In this document: one piece after another, positions 8,114-16,952 of the stretch
Layout of the letters: every line of letters starts with the position of its first letter
Position numbering within the stretch: position 1 is the first letter of the stretch
Assembly (NCBI RefSeq): GCF_019774615.1
Contig: NZ_CP081497.1
Span: 1,798,001 to 1,862,000, forward strand
DNA length: 64,000 bases
Direction of reading: 5' to 3'
Source of the DNA: Streptomyces sp. BHT-5-2
GTDB taxonomy: Bacteria; Actinomycetota; Actinomycetes; Streptomycetales; Streptomycetaceae
The notes under the pieces: model-generated
What the model was told of the DNA's origin: nothing
What the model saw: only the letters and a program-made list of their open reading frames with translations
Database searches by the model: none
Translations under genes and position numbers: made by a program

Positions 8114-8776
8114 TTACAGGTGGGCGACGTTGTTGCACCCCATCGACGTGCCGATCCGGACGTGCTGGTCGCCCCGCCGGTCGTGCCACCGGTGCAGCGG
8201 CAGCCAGCCGTTCGCGACGCCGACCTCGCCGAACACGTCGACGTTCTTGTCGAACGTCCCGCACGCGGAGCTCTGCCGGACGACGAGGACATGGCCGCCC
8301 TCGTGGCGCCCGCGGTTGCTCTGCTGCCGGGGCGCGGTGCGGGGGCTCGCCTGCTGCTGGGGCTGGGGGGCGCTCGGGGCGGCCTGCTGCTGCGGCTGGG
8401 CAGGAGCGGGGGCGGGAGCCGCCTGCTGCTGCGGCTGGCCGTTGATGACGGTCGTCTGCTGCCGCATCACGGTGCTGCGGCTCGGCCGGTGCCGGACGAT
8501 GATGGTGCGGCTCGGCTGCTGCCGCACGATGATGTAGCGGGTCGGCTGCTGGACGACGATGCGGCTGCCGCTCGCCTGGTGGCGGACGGTGCCGCGGGTG
8601 GTCTGGTGCCGGATGGTCTCGTGGCTCGCCTGCTGCCGGTGGGTGGTCTGGTGGCCCGGCTTGGGGTGGCCGGAGTGGCCGCCCGCGTCGACGCCGGCGT
8701 AGGAGGTACCGGCGCCGAGGAGTCCGACGCTGCCGAGAACGGCTACGACGACGGCAGCCTTGCGAAGCTTGCGCAT
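8114..8776 (-). CDS. Secreted protein with 10-residue repeats and a conserved two-cysteine C-terminal domain
   Basis: The 220-residue product starts with a clear signal peptide (MRKLRK, hydrophobic core, cleavage near SYA at 25-27). The middle carries basic imperfect repeats: QQPTRYIIVR (76-85), QQPSRTIIVR (86-95) and HRPSRSTVMR (96-105), with more diverged copies upstream, followed by a QPQQQA/Pro-rich linker (114-152). The C-terminal domain (about 168-220) has two cysteines (172 and 214) and the segment NVDVFGEVGVANG, resembling small secreted Streptomyces proteins of unknown function that recall chaplins in size and export. A GGAG ribosome-binding site precedes the ATG. Function unknown; cell-surface location is likely. 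Confidence 0.82.
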   Translation of the reverse strand: MRKLRKAAVVVAVLGSVGLLGAGTSYAGVDAGGHSGHPKPGHQTTHRQQASHETIRHQTTRGTVRHQASGSRIVVQQPTRYIIVRQQPSRTIIVRHRPSRSTVMRQQTTVINGQPQQQAAPAPAPAQPQQQAAPSAPQPQQQASPRTAPRQQSNRGRHEGGHVLVVRQSSACGTFDKNVDVFGEVGVANGWLPLHRWHDRRGDQHVRIGTSMGCNNVAHL

Positions 8777-9052
8777 GTCTTCTCCGAAAATTGACCGGAT
8801 GCGATCGGATTCGATCAGTAATTGATCGACTTCATACGGTTAGTGGAGGTTAATGGAAAAGACGATGCCGCCGCCCAGGGACGCGCCGAGTCGTCGCGGC
8901 GGTCCCTGGCCGCGGCGGCCGGCGCCGCCTGCGACGGCGGGCCGGCCGCTGAACCCCGCTCGGCGGGGCACCGGGGGAGCGCGGGGGCACCAGGAGGGTT
9001 CCGTCGGCCGCCGGGGAGTGCCCCGCGCGCCAAGGCGGCCGATGCGGGCCGG
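8777..9052. other. Gene-poor stretch with an AT-rich promoter region
   Basis: 276 bp between the secreted-protein gene and the phosphopantetheinyl transferase. The part nearest the secreted gene (8777-8860) is notably AT-rich for this genome and contains a CGATCA-N5-TGATCG inverted repeat (8812-8828), presumably the promoter/operator of the secreted protein. The remainder (8870-9050) is GC-rich and I see no gene in it. Confidence 0.5.
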
Positions 9053-9718
9053 TCAGGCCGTGCCCGGCACCGTCACCGCCGTCATCACCAGCCCCGCCCC
9101 GATCAGCCACCGGCCGTGGAACGTGTCGAGGCGGCGGCCGTCCACCACCGGGCCCGGCACCAGCAGCCGGGCGGTGAAGGTGGCGTCGGTCGGGTCGAGG
9201 GTGAGGCGGGCCTCCTCGAATCCCAGCCAGCGGCCGGTGAGCGGATACCACGCCTTGTAGACGCTCTCCTTGGCGCTGAAGATCAGCCGCGCCCAGTGGA
9301 TCTCCGGCTGGTGCGCGGTGAGTTGGGAGATCTGGGCGCGCTCCTCGGGGAGCGTCACCAGGTCGACGACCCCGGAGTCCTCGATGGGGGCGTGCGGCTC
9401 GGCGTCCACGCCCAGGGAGCGGACGTCTCTGGCCCGGGCCACCGCGGCGCCGCGGTAGCCGGTGCAGTGCGTCATCGCGCCGACGATCCCGTCCGGCCAG
9501 CGCGGGGCGCGGCCGGGACCGGGCAGCACCGGCGCCGGGTCGATGCCGAACGCCCCCAGGGCCCGGCGGGCGCAGTTGCGCACCGTCCCGAACTCCCGCT
9601 GTCGGTTGGGCACCGCGTTGGCGACCAGCTCGAACTCCTCGGGATACATCTCCGAGACGGGGTCGTCGGCGAACGACTCGGCGCTGGATATCGGCGCGGG
9701 CAGCAGCTTCTCGATCAT
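9053..9718 (-). CDS. 4'-phosphopantetheinyl transferase (Sfp/EntD-like)
   Basis: This 221-residue enzyme transfers phosphopantetheine from CoA to carrier-protein serines and so activates polyketide, peptide or siderophore synthases. The metal-binding motif SLGVDAEPH (101-109) and the helix FSAKESVYKAW (147-157) are intact. It follows the EntD/NpgA-like actinobacterial pattern (MTHCTGYRGAAVA, RWLGFEEA). Its ATG at 9718 overlaps the stop of the upstream metallophosphoesterase by 4 nt, a pairing found repeatedly in Streptomyces. Confidence 0.93.
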   Translation of the reverse strand: MIEKLLPAPISSAESFADDPVSEMYPEEFELVANAVPNRQREFGTVRNCARRALGAFGIDPAPVLPGPGRAPRWPDGIVGAMTHCTGYRGAAVARARDVRSLGVDAEPHAPIEDSGVVDLVTLPEERAQISQLTAHQPEIHWARLIFSAKESVYKAWYPLTGRWLGFEEARLTLDPTDATFTARLLVPGPVVDGRRLDTFHGRWLIGAGLVMTAVTVPGTA

Positions 9719-10632
9719 GCGGGCACTCCGGTGGTCGCCAGGGGCAGGATCTGGACCGGGCGGCCGGGGGAGCCGGAGCGGCGCCGCCATTCGCGAGGGT
9801 AGCCGAGCGACACCTCCTGGTGGGGCACTCCGTCGCAGACCAGCAACCGCGGGATGTGCAGATGGCCGTAGACGACCGTGGCGGCGCGGAACCGGCGGGG
9901 CCAGTCGGCGGTGGCCTCCGTCCCGCACCACAGGGCGAACTCCGGGTACCACAGCGGCCTGGTGGGCTCGCGGACCAGCGGCCAGTGGTTGATCAGGACG
10001 GTCGGCAGGTCCTCCGGGAGCGCCGCCAGCCGGGCCTCGGTCTCCGCGACCCGGGCCCGGCACCACGCCTCGCGGGACGGATGGGGGTCGGGGTGCAGGA
10101 AGTACTCGTCGGTGCAGACGATCCCGGCCTTCTCGGCGATCTTCAGGGCCTCCTCCTTGGAGGCAGCGCCGGGCATCCGGAAGGAGTAGTCGTAGAGCAG
10201 GAAGAGTGGCGCGACGACGACCGGGCCGCCGGTGCCCTCCCAGACGGGATAGGGGTCCTCGGGCGTCACCACCCCCAACTCCCGGCATATCTCCACCAGA
10301 TGCTCGTAGCGGGCCACCCCGCGCAGCTGCACCGGGTCCTTGGCGGGGGTCCACAGCTCGTGGTTGCCGGGCACCCACACCACCTTGGCGAACCGGCTGC
10401 TCAGCAGGCCCAGCGCCCAGCGGATGTCGTCGGTCTGCTCCCCGACGTCGCCGGCCACCAGCAGCCAGTCGTCGTCGGACTCCGGCCGTAACTGCTCGAC
10501 GACGTCGCGGTTCTCGTCGTACCGGACGTGCAGGTCGCTGACGGCCACCAGCCGGCCCTCGCGCGAGGCGGGGGCCGGCCCGGCGGTGGCGTACTCGGCG
10601 CCGGGGGCGAAGGTGCGGATCTCATAGGTCAC
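9715..10632 (-). CDS. Metallophosphoesterase
   Basis: A 305-residue calcineurin-like phosphoesterase with the five metal-binding blocks: AVSDLHVRYDENR, VAGDVGE, VWVPGNHELW, LINHWPL and VVYGHLH. The substrate is unknown. Translational coupling to the phosphopantetheinyl transferase downstream suggests a role in coenzyme-A or carrier-protein metabolism, for example as a phosphopantetheine hydrolase, but that is inference. The GTG at 10632 (VTYEIRTFAPG) was chosen; the frame stays open further upstream to an ATG at 10734 with an unconvincing Pro-rich leader. Confidence 0.9.
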   Translation of the reverse strand: MTYEIRTFAPGAEYATAGPAPASREGRLVAVSDLHVRYDENRDVVEQLRPESDDDWLLVAGDVGEQTDDIRWALGLLSSRFAKVVWVPGNHELWTPAKDPVQLRGVARYEHLVEICRELGVVTPEDPYPVWEGTGGPVVVAPLFLLYDYSFRMPGAASKEEALKIAEKAGIVCTDEYFLHPDPHPSREAWCRARVAETEARLAALPEDLPTVLINHWPLVREPTRPLWYPEFALWCGTEATADWPRRFRAATVVYGHLHIPRLLVCDGVPHQEVSLGYPREWRRRSGSPGRPVQILPLATTGVPA

Positions 10633-10749
10633 CTCAGCAGTAAAGACGCTGACCGGGGGAAGAGTGAAGCGCCGCCTGTGATCCGGAGGCGTGCCGGGGA
10701 TCGGCCGGCGGGGCGGCGGTCCGCCGGCGGGCACCCGTGCGCCCCGGCG

Positions 10750-12342
10750 TCAACGGCCGCCGGGGGAGCGGCCGCTGCGCCGGATGCGGGTCGCCAGCCA
10801 CAGGTCGAAGCGGTCGTCGGGGTCGTCGAGGCGGCGCCCGGTGAGGTCCATGGCCTTGTCCAGCCGGTTGCGCACGGTGTGCCGGTGGACGCCGAGCCGG
10901 CGGCTGGTGGCGTCCCAGGCGCCACCGGTCTCCAGCCAGGCGGCGAGGGTGGTGATCAGCTCCTCGCCGCCGTCGGCCAGGTCCAGCGGGCCGAGCACGG
11001 TGTCGGCGTAACCGTGCAGCGTCCGGCGGTCGCCCAGCTCCAGCAGCAGCCGCGCGGCCTCGCTCTGCCGGGCCTCCGCGGGCGCCCCGGCGGTCCGGCT
11101 GACCGCCAGCAGCCCCGTCGCCTGCCGCAGCGACACCCGGACCGCCTCCGGCGCGGTGGCCGGCCCGATGCCGGCCGGGCAGCCCGGCGCGAACCGGCCG
11201 AGCACCGTGTGGATGTCCAGTTCCTCGCCGACCACCGCCTCGATCAGCGCCGGCCCGGAACCCGGCCCGCCGGTCACCCGCACCAGCCCGCCGGGCATCG
11301 CCAGCGCCAGATCGGCCGCCATCTCCTGGGCCGCGCCCTCCGGCAGCCCGGCCGGCGAGGCGGCGCCGTCCGCACCCCGCGGCCCGGTGGCCGGCGCGGC
11401 CTCCACCACGACCGCGCGCACCCGCTCCGCGGACAGCCCCACCGAGGCCAGCATGTCCCGGGCCCGGTCCGCCGCCAGGTCCTCGTCCGCCAGCAGCTCC
11501 GACAGCAGCGCCGACCGCCGCCGGCGCTCCGGCTCGTCGCGCAGATGGCGCCGCTCCAGCTCCAGGGAGAGCAACGAGATCAGCCCGGGGACCACCGAGC
11601 GGGCGGCGTCGTCCGGCCGGCCGGCGAGCAGCAGCAGACCGCGCAGCCGGCGGGCGCCAAGCGGCTGCACCTCCAGCTGACGGCCGCCGACGGTACTGGT
11701 CGCACTGCCCCGCAGCCCCCGCGCGGCAACCCGTTCGACCAGGTCACGGGCCTGCTCCGGCGGCGTCCTGGACTCCTGCCCGGCGGTCGCCAGCTGCCGC
11801 CCCAGCGGATCGAGGACCGTGGCACCGACACCGGTGGCCGCCGTCCACTCCGCCAGCATCGGCTGCAGCCCGTCGCTGGTCGCCGCGGCCGCGGTCAGCC
11901 GCCGCTGGGTGGCGAACGCCCGTTGCAGCACCTCGCGCTGCTCGGTGGCCCGGGCGTCGAAGACCGCCTTGGTGACCGCGATGAACGGCACCTCGTCCGG
12001 CACCGTCAGCAGCGGCAGCCCCGCCTCCCGCGCCGCCGTGACCAGCGGCTCCGGCGCCTCCTGGTACGGCAGCCCCTGCCCCAGCCCGAGCGCCAGAGCG
12101 GCCGCGCCGCCCTCGGCCACGTCCCGGACGTAGGCCCGGCAGGCCGCCGGCTCCATCGGCAGCAGCAGCCCGATCGTCATCAGCAGCTCGCCGCCCTGCA
12201 GCCACTTCCCCGGGACCAGGAGGTCGGAGACGGTCGCCGCCTCGATGGTGCGGGAGAGCAGCCCGGGCGGCACGTCGTAGGTGAGCGCGAGGTGCAGGCC
12301 GGGCCGGGCCAGCAGGTCCGAGATACGCAACGGCATAGACAT
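10750..12342 (-). CDS. PucR-family transcriptional regulator
   Basis: About 530 residues. The N-terminal PucR domain (MPLRISDLLARPGL to about residue 130) is followed by a middle GGDEF-like/CdaR region and a C-terminal PucR helix-turn-helix (GGAWDATSRRLGVHRHTVRNRLDKA). PucR proteins control purine or nucleobase use and related nitrogen pathways. The divergent NCS1 permease 140 bp away is the obvious target. The ATG at 12342 or the one two codons later (12336) may be the start. Confidence 0.92.
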   Translation of the reverse strand: MSMPLRISDLLARPGLHLALTYDVPPGLLSRTIEAATVSDLLVPGKWLQGGELLMTIGLLLPMEPAACRAYVRDVAEGGAAALALGLGQGLPYQEAPEPLVTAAREAGLPLLTVPDEVPFIAVTKAVFDARATEQREVLQRAFATQRRLTAAAATSDGLQPMLAEWTAATGVGATVLDPLGRQLATAGQESRTPPEQARDLVERVAARGLRGSATSTVGGRQLEVQPLGARRLRGLLLLAGRPDDAARSVVPGLISLLSLELERRHLRDEPERRRRSALLSELLADEDLAADRARDMLASVGLSAERVRAVVVEAAPATGPRGADGAASPAGLPEGAAQEMAADLALAMPGGLVRVTGGPGSGPALIEAVVGEELDIHTVLGRFAPGCPAGIGPATAPEAVRVSLRQATGLLAVSRTAGAPAEARQSEAARLLLELGDRRTLHGYADTVLGPLDLADGGEELITTLAAWLETGGAWDATSRRLGVHRHTVRNRLDKAMDLTGRRLDDPDDRFDLWLATRIRRSGRSPGGR

Positions 12343-12482
12343 AGTGTCCACCACATATCTATTGGCTGGACGATCGGGCGATCGAGTACCGGCGGGCGGC
12401 CGCCTAGGTTCACACCACCGCGGAAACCGCCGCCCCGCGACGGCCGGCCCGCACACCCTGTCTCCACGCCCGAGGAGTAACC

Positions 12483-13970
12483 ATGGATCCCACGGCACCC
12501 CTGGAAGGCACGAGCGGGGGGCGAGGCTCCCGCGTGATCGAGGTCCGCTCCATCGACTACGTCCCCGTCCGCGAACGGCACGGGAAGGTGTGGCACCAGG
12601 GCCCCTTCTGGTTCACCGGCAACTTCGTGCTGACCACGATGGTCACCGGCTTCCTCGGCCCGGCCCTCGGCCTGGGCCTGCCCGCCTCCGTGGCCGCCGT
12701 CGTCCTCGGCGCCTGCTTCGGCACCTTCTTCATGGCCTTCCACGCCAACCAGGGCCCCCGGATGGGCCTGCCGCAGATGATCCAGTCGCGGGCCCAGTTC
12801 GGCATCCGCGGCGCCATCGTCCCGTTCACCGCCGTGGTCTTCGTCTACGTCGGCTTCAACGTCTTCAACGTCGTCCTGGCCGCCCAGGGCCTGCGGACCG
12901 TCTTCCCCGGCGGCACCACGCTCTGGTACGTGCTGATCATCGGCGTCGCCATCCTGCTCGCCGTCGTCGGCCACGACCTGCTGCACCTCGTCCAGCGCTG
13001 GCTCACCTATGTGCTGATCGCGGTCTTCGGCGTGCTGACCGTCGGCGCGCTGATCCAGCTCGACCCGCACTCCGCGGCCGCCGCCGGGCACGCCGCGCAC
13101 GGCTCCTGGACGTCCTTCCTGGTCGTCTTCTCCGCCGCGGCCGGCTACCAGATCAGCTACGCCGTCTACGTCTCGGACTACTCCCGCTACCTGCCCCGCG
13201 ACGTCTCCGCGCGCAAGGTCATCTGGTGGACCTACGCGGGCGCGGCCGGCTCCGCCGCCTGGCTCATGTCGCTGGGTGCCCTGCTCGCCTCGGCGCTGCC
13301 GCACCCGGACGCGATCAGCGGCATCCGCCAGGTCGGCAACGCCGTCGTCCCCGGCTTCGGCACCTTCGCGGTGGTCGTCTCCTCCGTCGCCCTGGTCGGC
13401 ATCATGGCCGTCAACGCCTACGGCGCGATGCTCACCACCACCAGTGCGATCGACGCCTTCCGCGCGGTCAAGCCGACCGTCCGGATCCGGATCGCCGGCA
13501 TCGTGGCCATCGGCCTGATCGTCTTCACCGTGGCGATGCTGCTCCCGGAGAACTACCTGGAGAGCTTCAACACCTTCGTGCTGATGATGCTCTACTTCCT
13601 GATCCCGTGGACGGCGGTCAACCTCGTCGACTTCTACTGGGTCCGGCGCGGCCACTACGCGGTCACCGCCATCTTCGACCCGTCCGGCATCTACGGCCGC
13701 TGGTCCTGGCGCGGTATCGCCGCCTACGCCGCGGGCTTCGTCGCGATGATCCCGTTCTTCTCCACGTCCTTCTACACCGGCCCGGTCACCGAGGCGCTGG
13801 GCGGCGCGGACCTGTCCTTCGTGCCCGGCCTGCTGGTCGGCGGCGGCCTGTACTACCTGCTGACCCGCAACCTCGACCTGGTGGCGGAGGCGGCGGCGGT
13901 CGCCGCGAGCGAGCGCGAGCTGGAGGGCGCCGACCCGGACGGGCCGGCGGCCGTGGCCTCGCCCGCCTGA
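12483..13970 (+). CDS. NCS1-family nucleobase/allantoin:cation symporter
   Basis: A 495-residue inner-membrane transporter with about twelve hydrophobic helices. It opens with the NCS1 signature region (DYVPVRERHGKVWHQGPFWF, then NFVLTTMVTGFLGPALGL) and has the GPRMGLPQMIQSRAQFG motif characteristic of cytosine/purine permeases. The adjacent divergent PucR regulator points to purine, cytosine or allantoin uptake. The ATG at 12483 follows GAGGAGTAACC. The hydrophilic C-terminus is short. Confidence 0.93.
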   Translation: MDPTAPLEGTSGGRGSRVIEVRSIDYVPVRERHGKVWHQGPFWFTGNFVLTTMVTGFLGPALGLGLPASVAAVVLGACFGTFFMAFHANQGPRMGLPQMIQSRAQFGIRGAIVPFTAVVFVYVGFNVFNVVLAAQGLRTVFPGGTTLWYVLIIGVAILLAVVGHDLLHLVQRWLTYVLIAVFGVLTVGALIQLDPHSAAAAGHAAHGSWTSFLVVFSAAAGYQISYAVYVSDYSRYLPRDVSARKVIWWTYAGAAGSAAWLMSLGALLASALPHPDAISGIRQVGNAVVPGFGTFAVVVSSVALVGIMAVNAYGAMLTTTSAIDAFRAVKPTVRIRIAGIVAIGLIVFTVAMLLPENYLESFNTFVLMMLYFLIPWTAVNLVDFYWVRRGHYAVTAIFDPSGIYGRWSWRGIAAYAAGFVAMIPFFSTSFYTGPVTEALGGADLSFVPGLLVGGGLYYLLTRNLDLVAEAAAVAASERELEGADPDGPAAVASPA

Positions 13971-14046
13971 GCCGCGGGGCGGGGCGGCGCGGTCCGCCCG
14001 GGGTCGCCGCGCACCAGCGGATGAGCCGGCCACTTCCGCCCGCTAT

Positions 14047-14081
14047 GGTCGGTCGGTAGGGACACGTTCCGCCGACCGACC
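14047..14081. promoter_or_regulatory. 10-bp inverted repeat upstream of the PfpI gene
   Basis: GGTCGGTCGG (14047-14056) is matched by CCGACCGACC (14072-14081) across a 15-nt spacer. It lies 60 bp before the PfpI start and 77 bp after the permease stop, so it could be an operator or a terminator. The internally repeated GGTC/GACC arms look more like an operator. Confidence 0.45.
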
Positions 14082-14140
14082 GGCGTTCTCCGGCCCCGTC
14101 CGGCCATCCGGCCGCCCGGCTGAAGGGAAGTGAGCGCACC

Positions 14141-14674
14141 ATGCAGGTGGCGTTTCTGGTGGCCCCCGAGGGCACCGAGCAGGTCGAGTTGACCAGGCCC
14201 TGGCAGGCGGTCACCGCCGCGGGCGGCACCCCCACGCTGGTCTCCACCCGGTCGGGCCGGATCCAGGCGTTCCACCACCTCGACCGGGCCGACAGCTTCC
14301 CCGTCGACCGGACCGTGGACGCCGCGTCGGTCGCCGACTTCGACGCCCTGGTCCTTCCCGGGGGCGTGGCCAACCCCGACGCCCTCCGTATGGACAAGGG
14401 CGCCGTCTCCTTCACCGCGTCGTTCTTCGAGACCGGCAAACCGGTCGCCGCGATCTGCCACGCCCCCTGGCTCCTGATCGAGGCCGGCGTGGTCCGCGGC
14501 CGCACCCTCACCTCCTGGCCCAGCCTGTGCACCGACATCCGCAACGCCGGCGGCACCTGGGTCGACAAGCAGGTCGTCGTCTGCACCCAGGCCGAGAACA
14601 CCCTCGTCACCAGCCGCAGACCCGGGGACCTGCACGCCTTCTGCAAAACCCTGGTCGAGGAGTTCGCCCGCTGA
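14141..14674 (+). CDS. DJ-1/PfpI-family (type 1 glutamine amidotransferase-like) protein
   Basis: A 177-residue PfpI-like protein with the nucleophile Cys106 in AAICHAPWLL, the adjacent His107, the conserved Glu12-Glu16 region and the LVLPGGVANPD turn. Family members act as deglycases, proteases or stress chaperones, and the activity cannot be told from sequence. The start is supported by GAAGGGAAG 12 bp upstream. It is a single-gene unit between the permease and the convergent treZ. Confidence 0.93.
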   Translation: MQVAFLVAPEGTEQVELTRPWQAVTAAGGTPTLVSTRSGRIQAFHHLDRADSFPVDRTVDAASVADFDALVLPGGVANPDALRMDKGAVSFTASFFETGKPVAAICHAPWLLIEAGVVRGRTLTSWPSLCTDIRNAGGTWVDKQVVVCTQAENTLVTSRRPGDLHAFCKTLVEEFAR

Positions 14675-14863
14675 CGGAGTCATGCGGGCGGGGGCACCCG
14701 CCCGTGCGTACCGCGGCTACACCTGCCCTTGCGCACCGCGGCCGCGTCCCGTTCCCGCGGATCCGGCGCGGCCGACGGCACCGCCGCGGCCTCTTTCGGA
14801 GTGGCTGTTGCGGTGTGGCGTCTCTGCGGAGTATCTGGAACATCCCGCCCCTGTACGGGCGTT

Positions 14864-14881
14864 GGGCCCCGCAGGGGGCCC
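14864..14881. terminator. Perfect 7-bp hairpin between convergent genes
   Basis: GGGCCCC (14864-14870), loop GCAG, GGGGCCC (14875-14881). It lies between the PfpI gene and the 3' end of treZ and may end transcription from either side. The rest of the 242-bp gap shows no gene. Confidence 0.5.
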
Positions 14882-14916
14882 GCTCGCCCCCTAGGGAACA
14901 TCCCCCACCCCACCCC

Positions 14917-16782
14917 TCACTCCACCCCCCACCCGTCCCCGATCACCACCACCGCCGACTCCCCGGGCAGGTGCAACACCCCGTCGTCGTTCGGGAGGAG
15001 CGGGTGCGGCCAGCCCGCCGCTGCGTGGAAGGCGGAGGAAATGGAGGCGGAGGTGGCGGCGGAGGCAGTGGTGGAGGAGACGGAAGGGGCCGGTGGGGCG
15101 CACGGGCCGAGGGGGATGGCAGCAGTGCTGTCGTCGGCGAGGTTGACGGCCAGGTGGAGGGGGCCGCGGCGGAGCAGGAGCCAGCGGGCGGACTCGTCGT
15201 GGGTAACCTGGGTGCGGGACGGGTCGGGGTCGGTCAGGGCGGGGTGGGCGCGACGGAGGGCGAGGAGGGTGCGGTACCACGACAGCAGGGCGGCGTGCGG
15301 TCCGGCGGACGGCTCGGCCCAGTTCAGGACGCAGCGGTCGCGGGTGGCCGGATCCTGGGGGTCCGGCCAGTTCGCGCCGAGGCCGTCCCCGTGCGCCGCG
15401 CCGCCCTCCTGCGCGGCGAACTCGCGCCGCCGGCCGGCCCGTACGGCCTCGGCCAGCTCCGGGTCCGGGTGGTCGGTGAAGTACTGCCATGGAGTCCGCG
15501 CGCCCCACTCCTCGCCCATGAACAGCATCGGGGTGAACGGGGAGCAGAGCACCAGCGCCGCGGCGCAGGCGAGCAGGCCGGGCGAGAGCGTCGCGGTGAG
15601 CCGGTCGCCGTACGCGCGGTTGCCGATCTGGTCGTGGGTCTGGGCGTAGGCGAGCAGCCGGTGCGGCGGGGTCGTCCGCAGGTCCAGGGGTGCGCCGTGC
15701 CGGCGGCCGCGGAAGCTGGAGTGGCTGCCGTCGTGGAAGAACCCGCCGGTCAGCGTCTTGTCGAGGGCGGCGAGCGGGGCGCGCGCGAAGTCGGCGTAGT
15801 AGCCGTGGGATTCACCGGTCAGCGCGGTGTGCAGGGCATGGTGGAAGTCGTCGTTCCACTGGGCGTGCAGGCCGAGGCCGCCGTTCGCCCGCGGCGCCGT
15901 GGTGCGCGGGTCGTTGCGGTCGGACTCGGCGATCAGGAACAGCGGGCGGCGCAGCCGGGCGGCGAGCGCGTCCACCGCGGCGGACAGTTCGGCCAGGAAG
16001 TGCTGGGCGCGGTCGTCGTGCAGGGCGTGCACGGCGTCCAGCCGGAGCCCGTCGACGCGGTAGTCGCGCAGCCAGCCGAGCGCGCTCCCGATGAGATAGC
16101 GGCGGACCTCGTCGGATCCGGGGGCGTCGAGGTTGACCGCGGCCCCCCAGGGCGTCCGGTGGGCGTCGGTGAAGTACGGGCCGAATTCCGGCAGATGGTT
16201 GCCGGACGGGCCGAGGTGGTTGTGGACCACGTCGAGGACGACGCCGAGCCCGTGGCCGTGCGCGGCGTCCACGAACCGCTTGAGCCCGTCGGGCCCGCCG
16301 TACGGTTCGTGCACCGCCCAGGGCGCGATGCCGTCGTAGCCCCAGCCGTGCCGCCCGGGGAACGGGCAGACCGGCATCAGGGAGACATGGGTGATGCCGA
16401 GGTCGGCGAGGTGGCCGAGGCGGGCCGCGGCGGCGTCGAAGGTGCCCTCGGGGGTGTACGTCCCGATGTGCAGTTCGTAGAGGACGGCGCCGGGCAGCGG
16501 ACGGCCGAGCCAGGGGTGCCGCCAGGCGAACCGGGCGTGGTCGACGACCGCGCCGGGCCCGCCCGGGCCCTCCGGCAGCCGCGCGGCGCACGGGTCCGGA
16601 CGCGGCGGGCCGCCGTCGAGCCGGAAGGCGTAGCGGTCGCCGTCGCGGGCCGGCGCCCGCGCGTGCCACCAGCCGGGGCGGACGGGGTCGCGCTCCAGCG
16701 GGAGCGGCGGCTCGTCCGACCGTTCGCCGGCCCACTGGAGCGCGACCCGGCCGGCGTCCGGCGCCCATACCTCGAACAGCAC
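14917..16782 (-). CDS. treZ: Malto-oligosyltrehalose trehalohydrolase
   Basis: TreZ releases free trehalose from maltooligosyltrehalose made by TreY. The 621-residue GH13 enzyme has the N-terminal beta-sandwich (LFEVWAPDAGRVALQW), the barrel motifs DVVHNHLGPSGNHLPEFGPY (184-203), catalytic nucleophile Asp249 in VDGLRLDAVHAL, acid/base Glu286 in LIAESDRN and AQTHDQIGNRAYGDR, all treZ-specific. The C-terminal domain carries a Ser/Thr/Ala-rich run at about residues 563-590, encoded by a G-rich purine tract (15031-15090), that interrupts the expected beta-sandwich. treY and glgX lie 3-10 kb downstream in the window on the same strand but are not in one operon with it. Confidence 0.95.
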   Translation of the reverse strand: MLFEVWAPDAGRVALQWAGERSDEPPLPLERDPVRPGWWHARAPARDGDRYAFRLDGGPPRPDPCAARLPEGPGGPGAVVDHARFAWRHPWLGRPLPGAVLYELHIGTYTPEGTFDAAAARLGHLADLGITHVSLMPVCPFPGRHGWGYDGIAPWAVHEPYGGPDGLKRFVDAAHGHGLGVVLDVVHNHLGPSGNHLPEFGPYFTDAHRTPWGAAVNLDAPGSDEVRRYLIGSALGWLRDYRVDGLRLDAVHALHDDRAQHFLAELSAAVDALAARLRRPLFLIAESDRNDPRTTAPRANGGLGLHAQWNDDFHHALHTALTGESHGYYADFARAPLAALDKTLTGGFFHDGSHSSFRGRRHGAPLDLRTTPPHRLLAYAQTHDQIGNRAYGDRLTATLSPGLLACAAALVLCSPFTPMLFMGEEWGARTPWQYFTDHPDPELAEAVRAGRRREFAAQEGGAAHGDGLGANWPDPQDPATRDRCVLNWAEPSAGPHAALLSWYRTLLALRRAHPALTDPDPSRTQVTHDESARWLLLRRGPLHLAVNLADDSTAAIPLGPCAPPAPSVSSTTASAATSASISSAFHAAAGWPHPLLPNDDGVLHLPGESAVVVIGDGWGVE

Positions 16783-16952
16783 GCCTGTCCTCCTTCGTCA
16801 CTCCGACCCCGGCCGTATCCCGCCGTCCAAGGGCCTCGTGGACCCGCTTCCCGACGACGAAAGCACGCCGCCGCCCCGGACGGAAGGACGCGGTGCGGCG
16901 GGGCACCGACATCGCCTGGACACCGGCTCACCGCAGGTCGGAGAATCACCCC

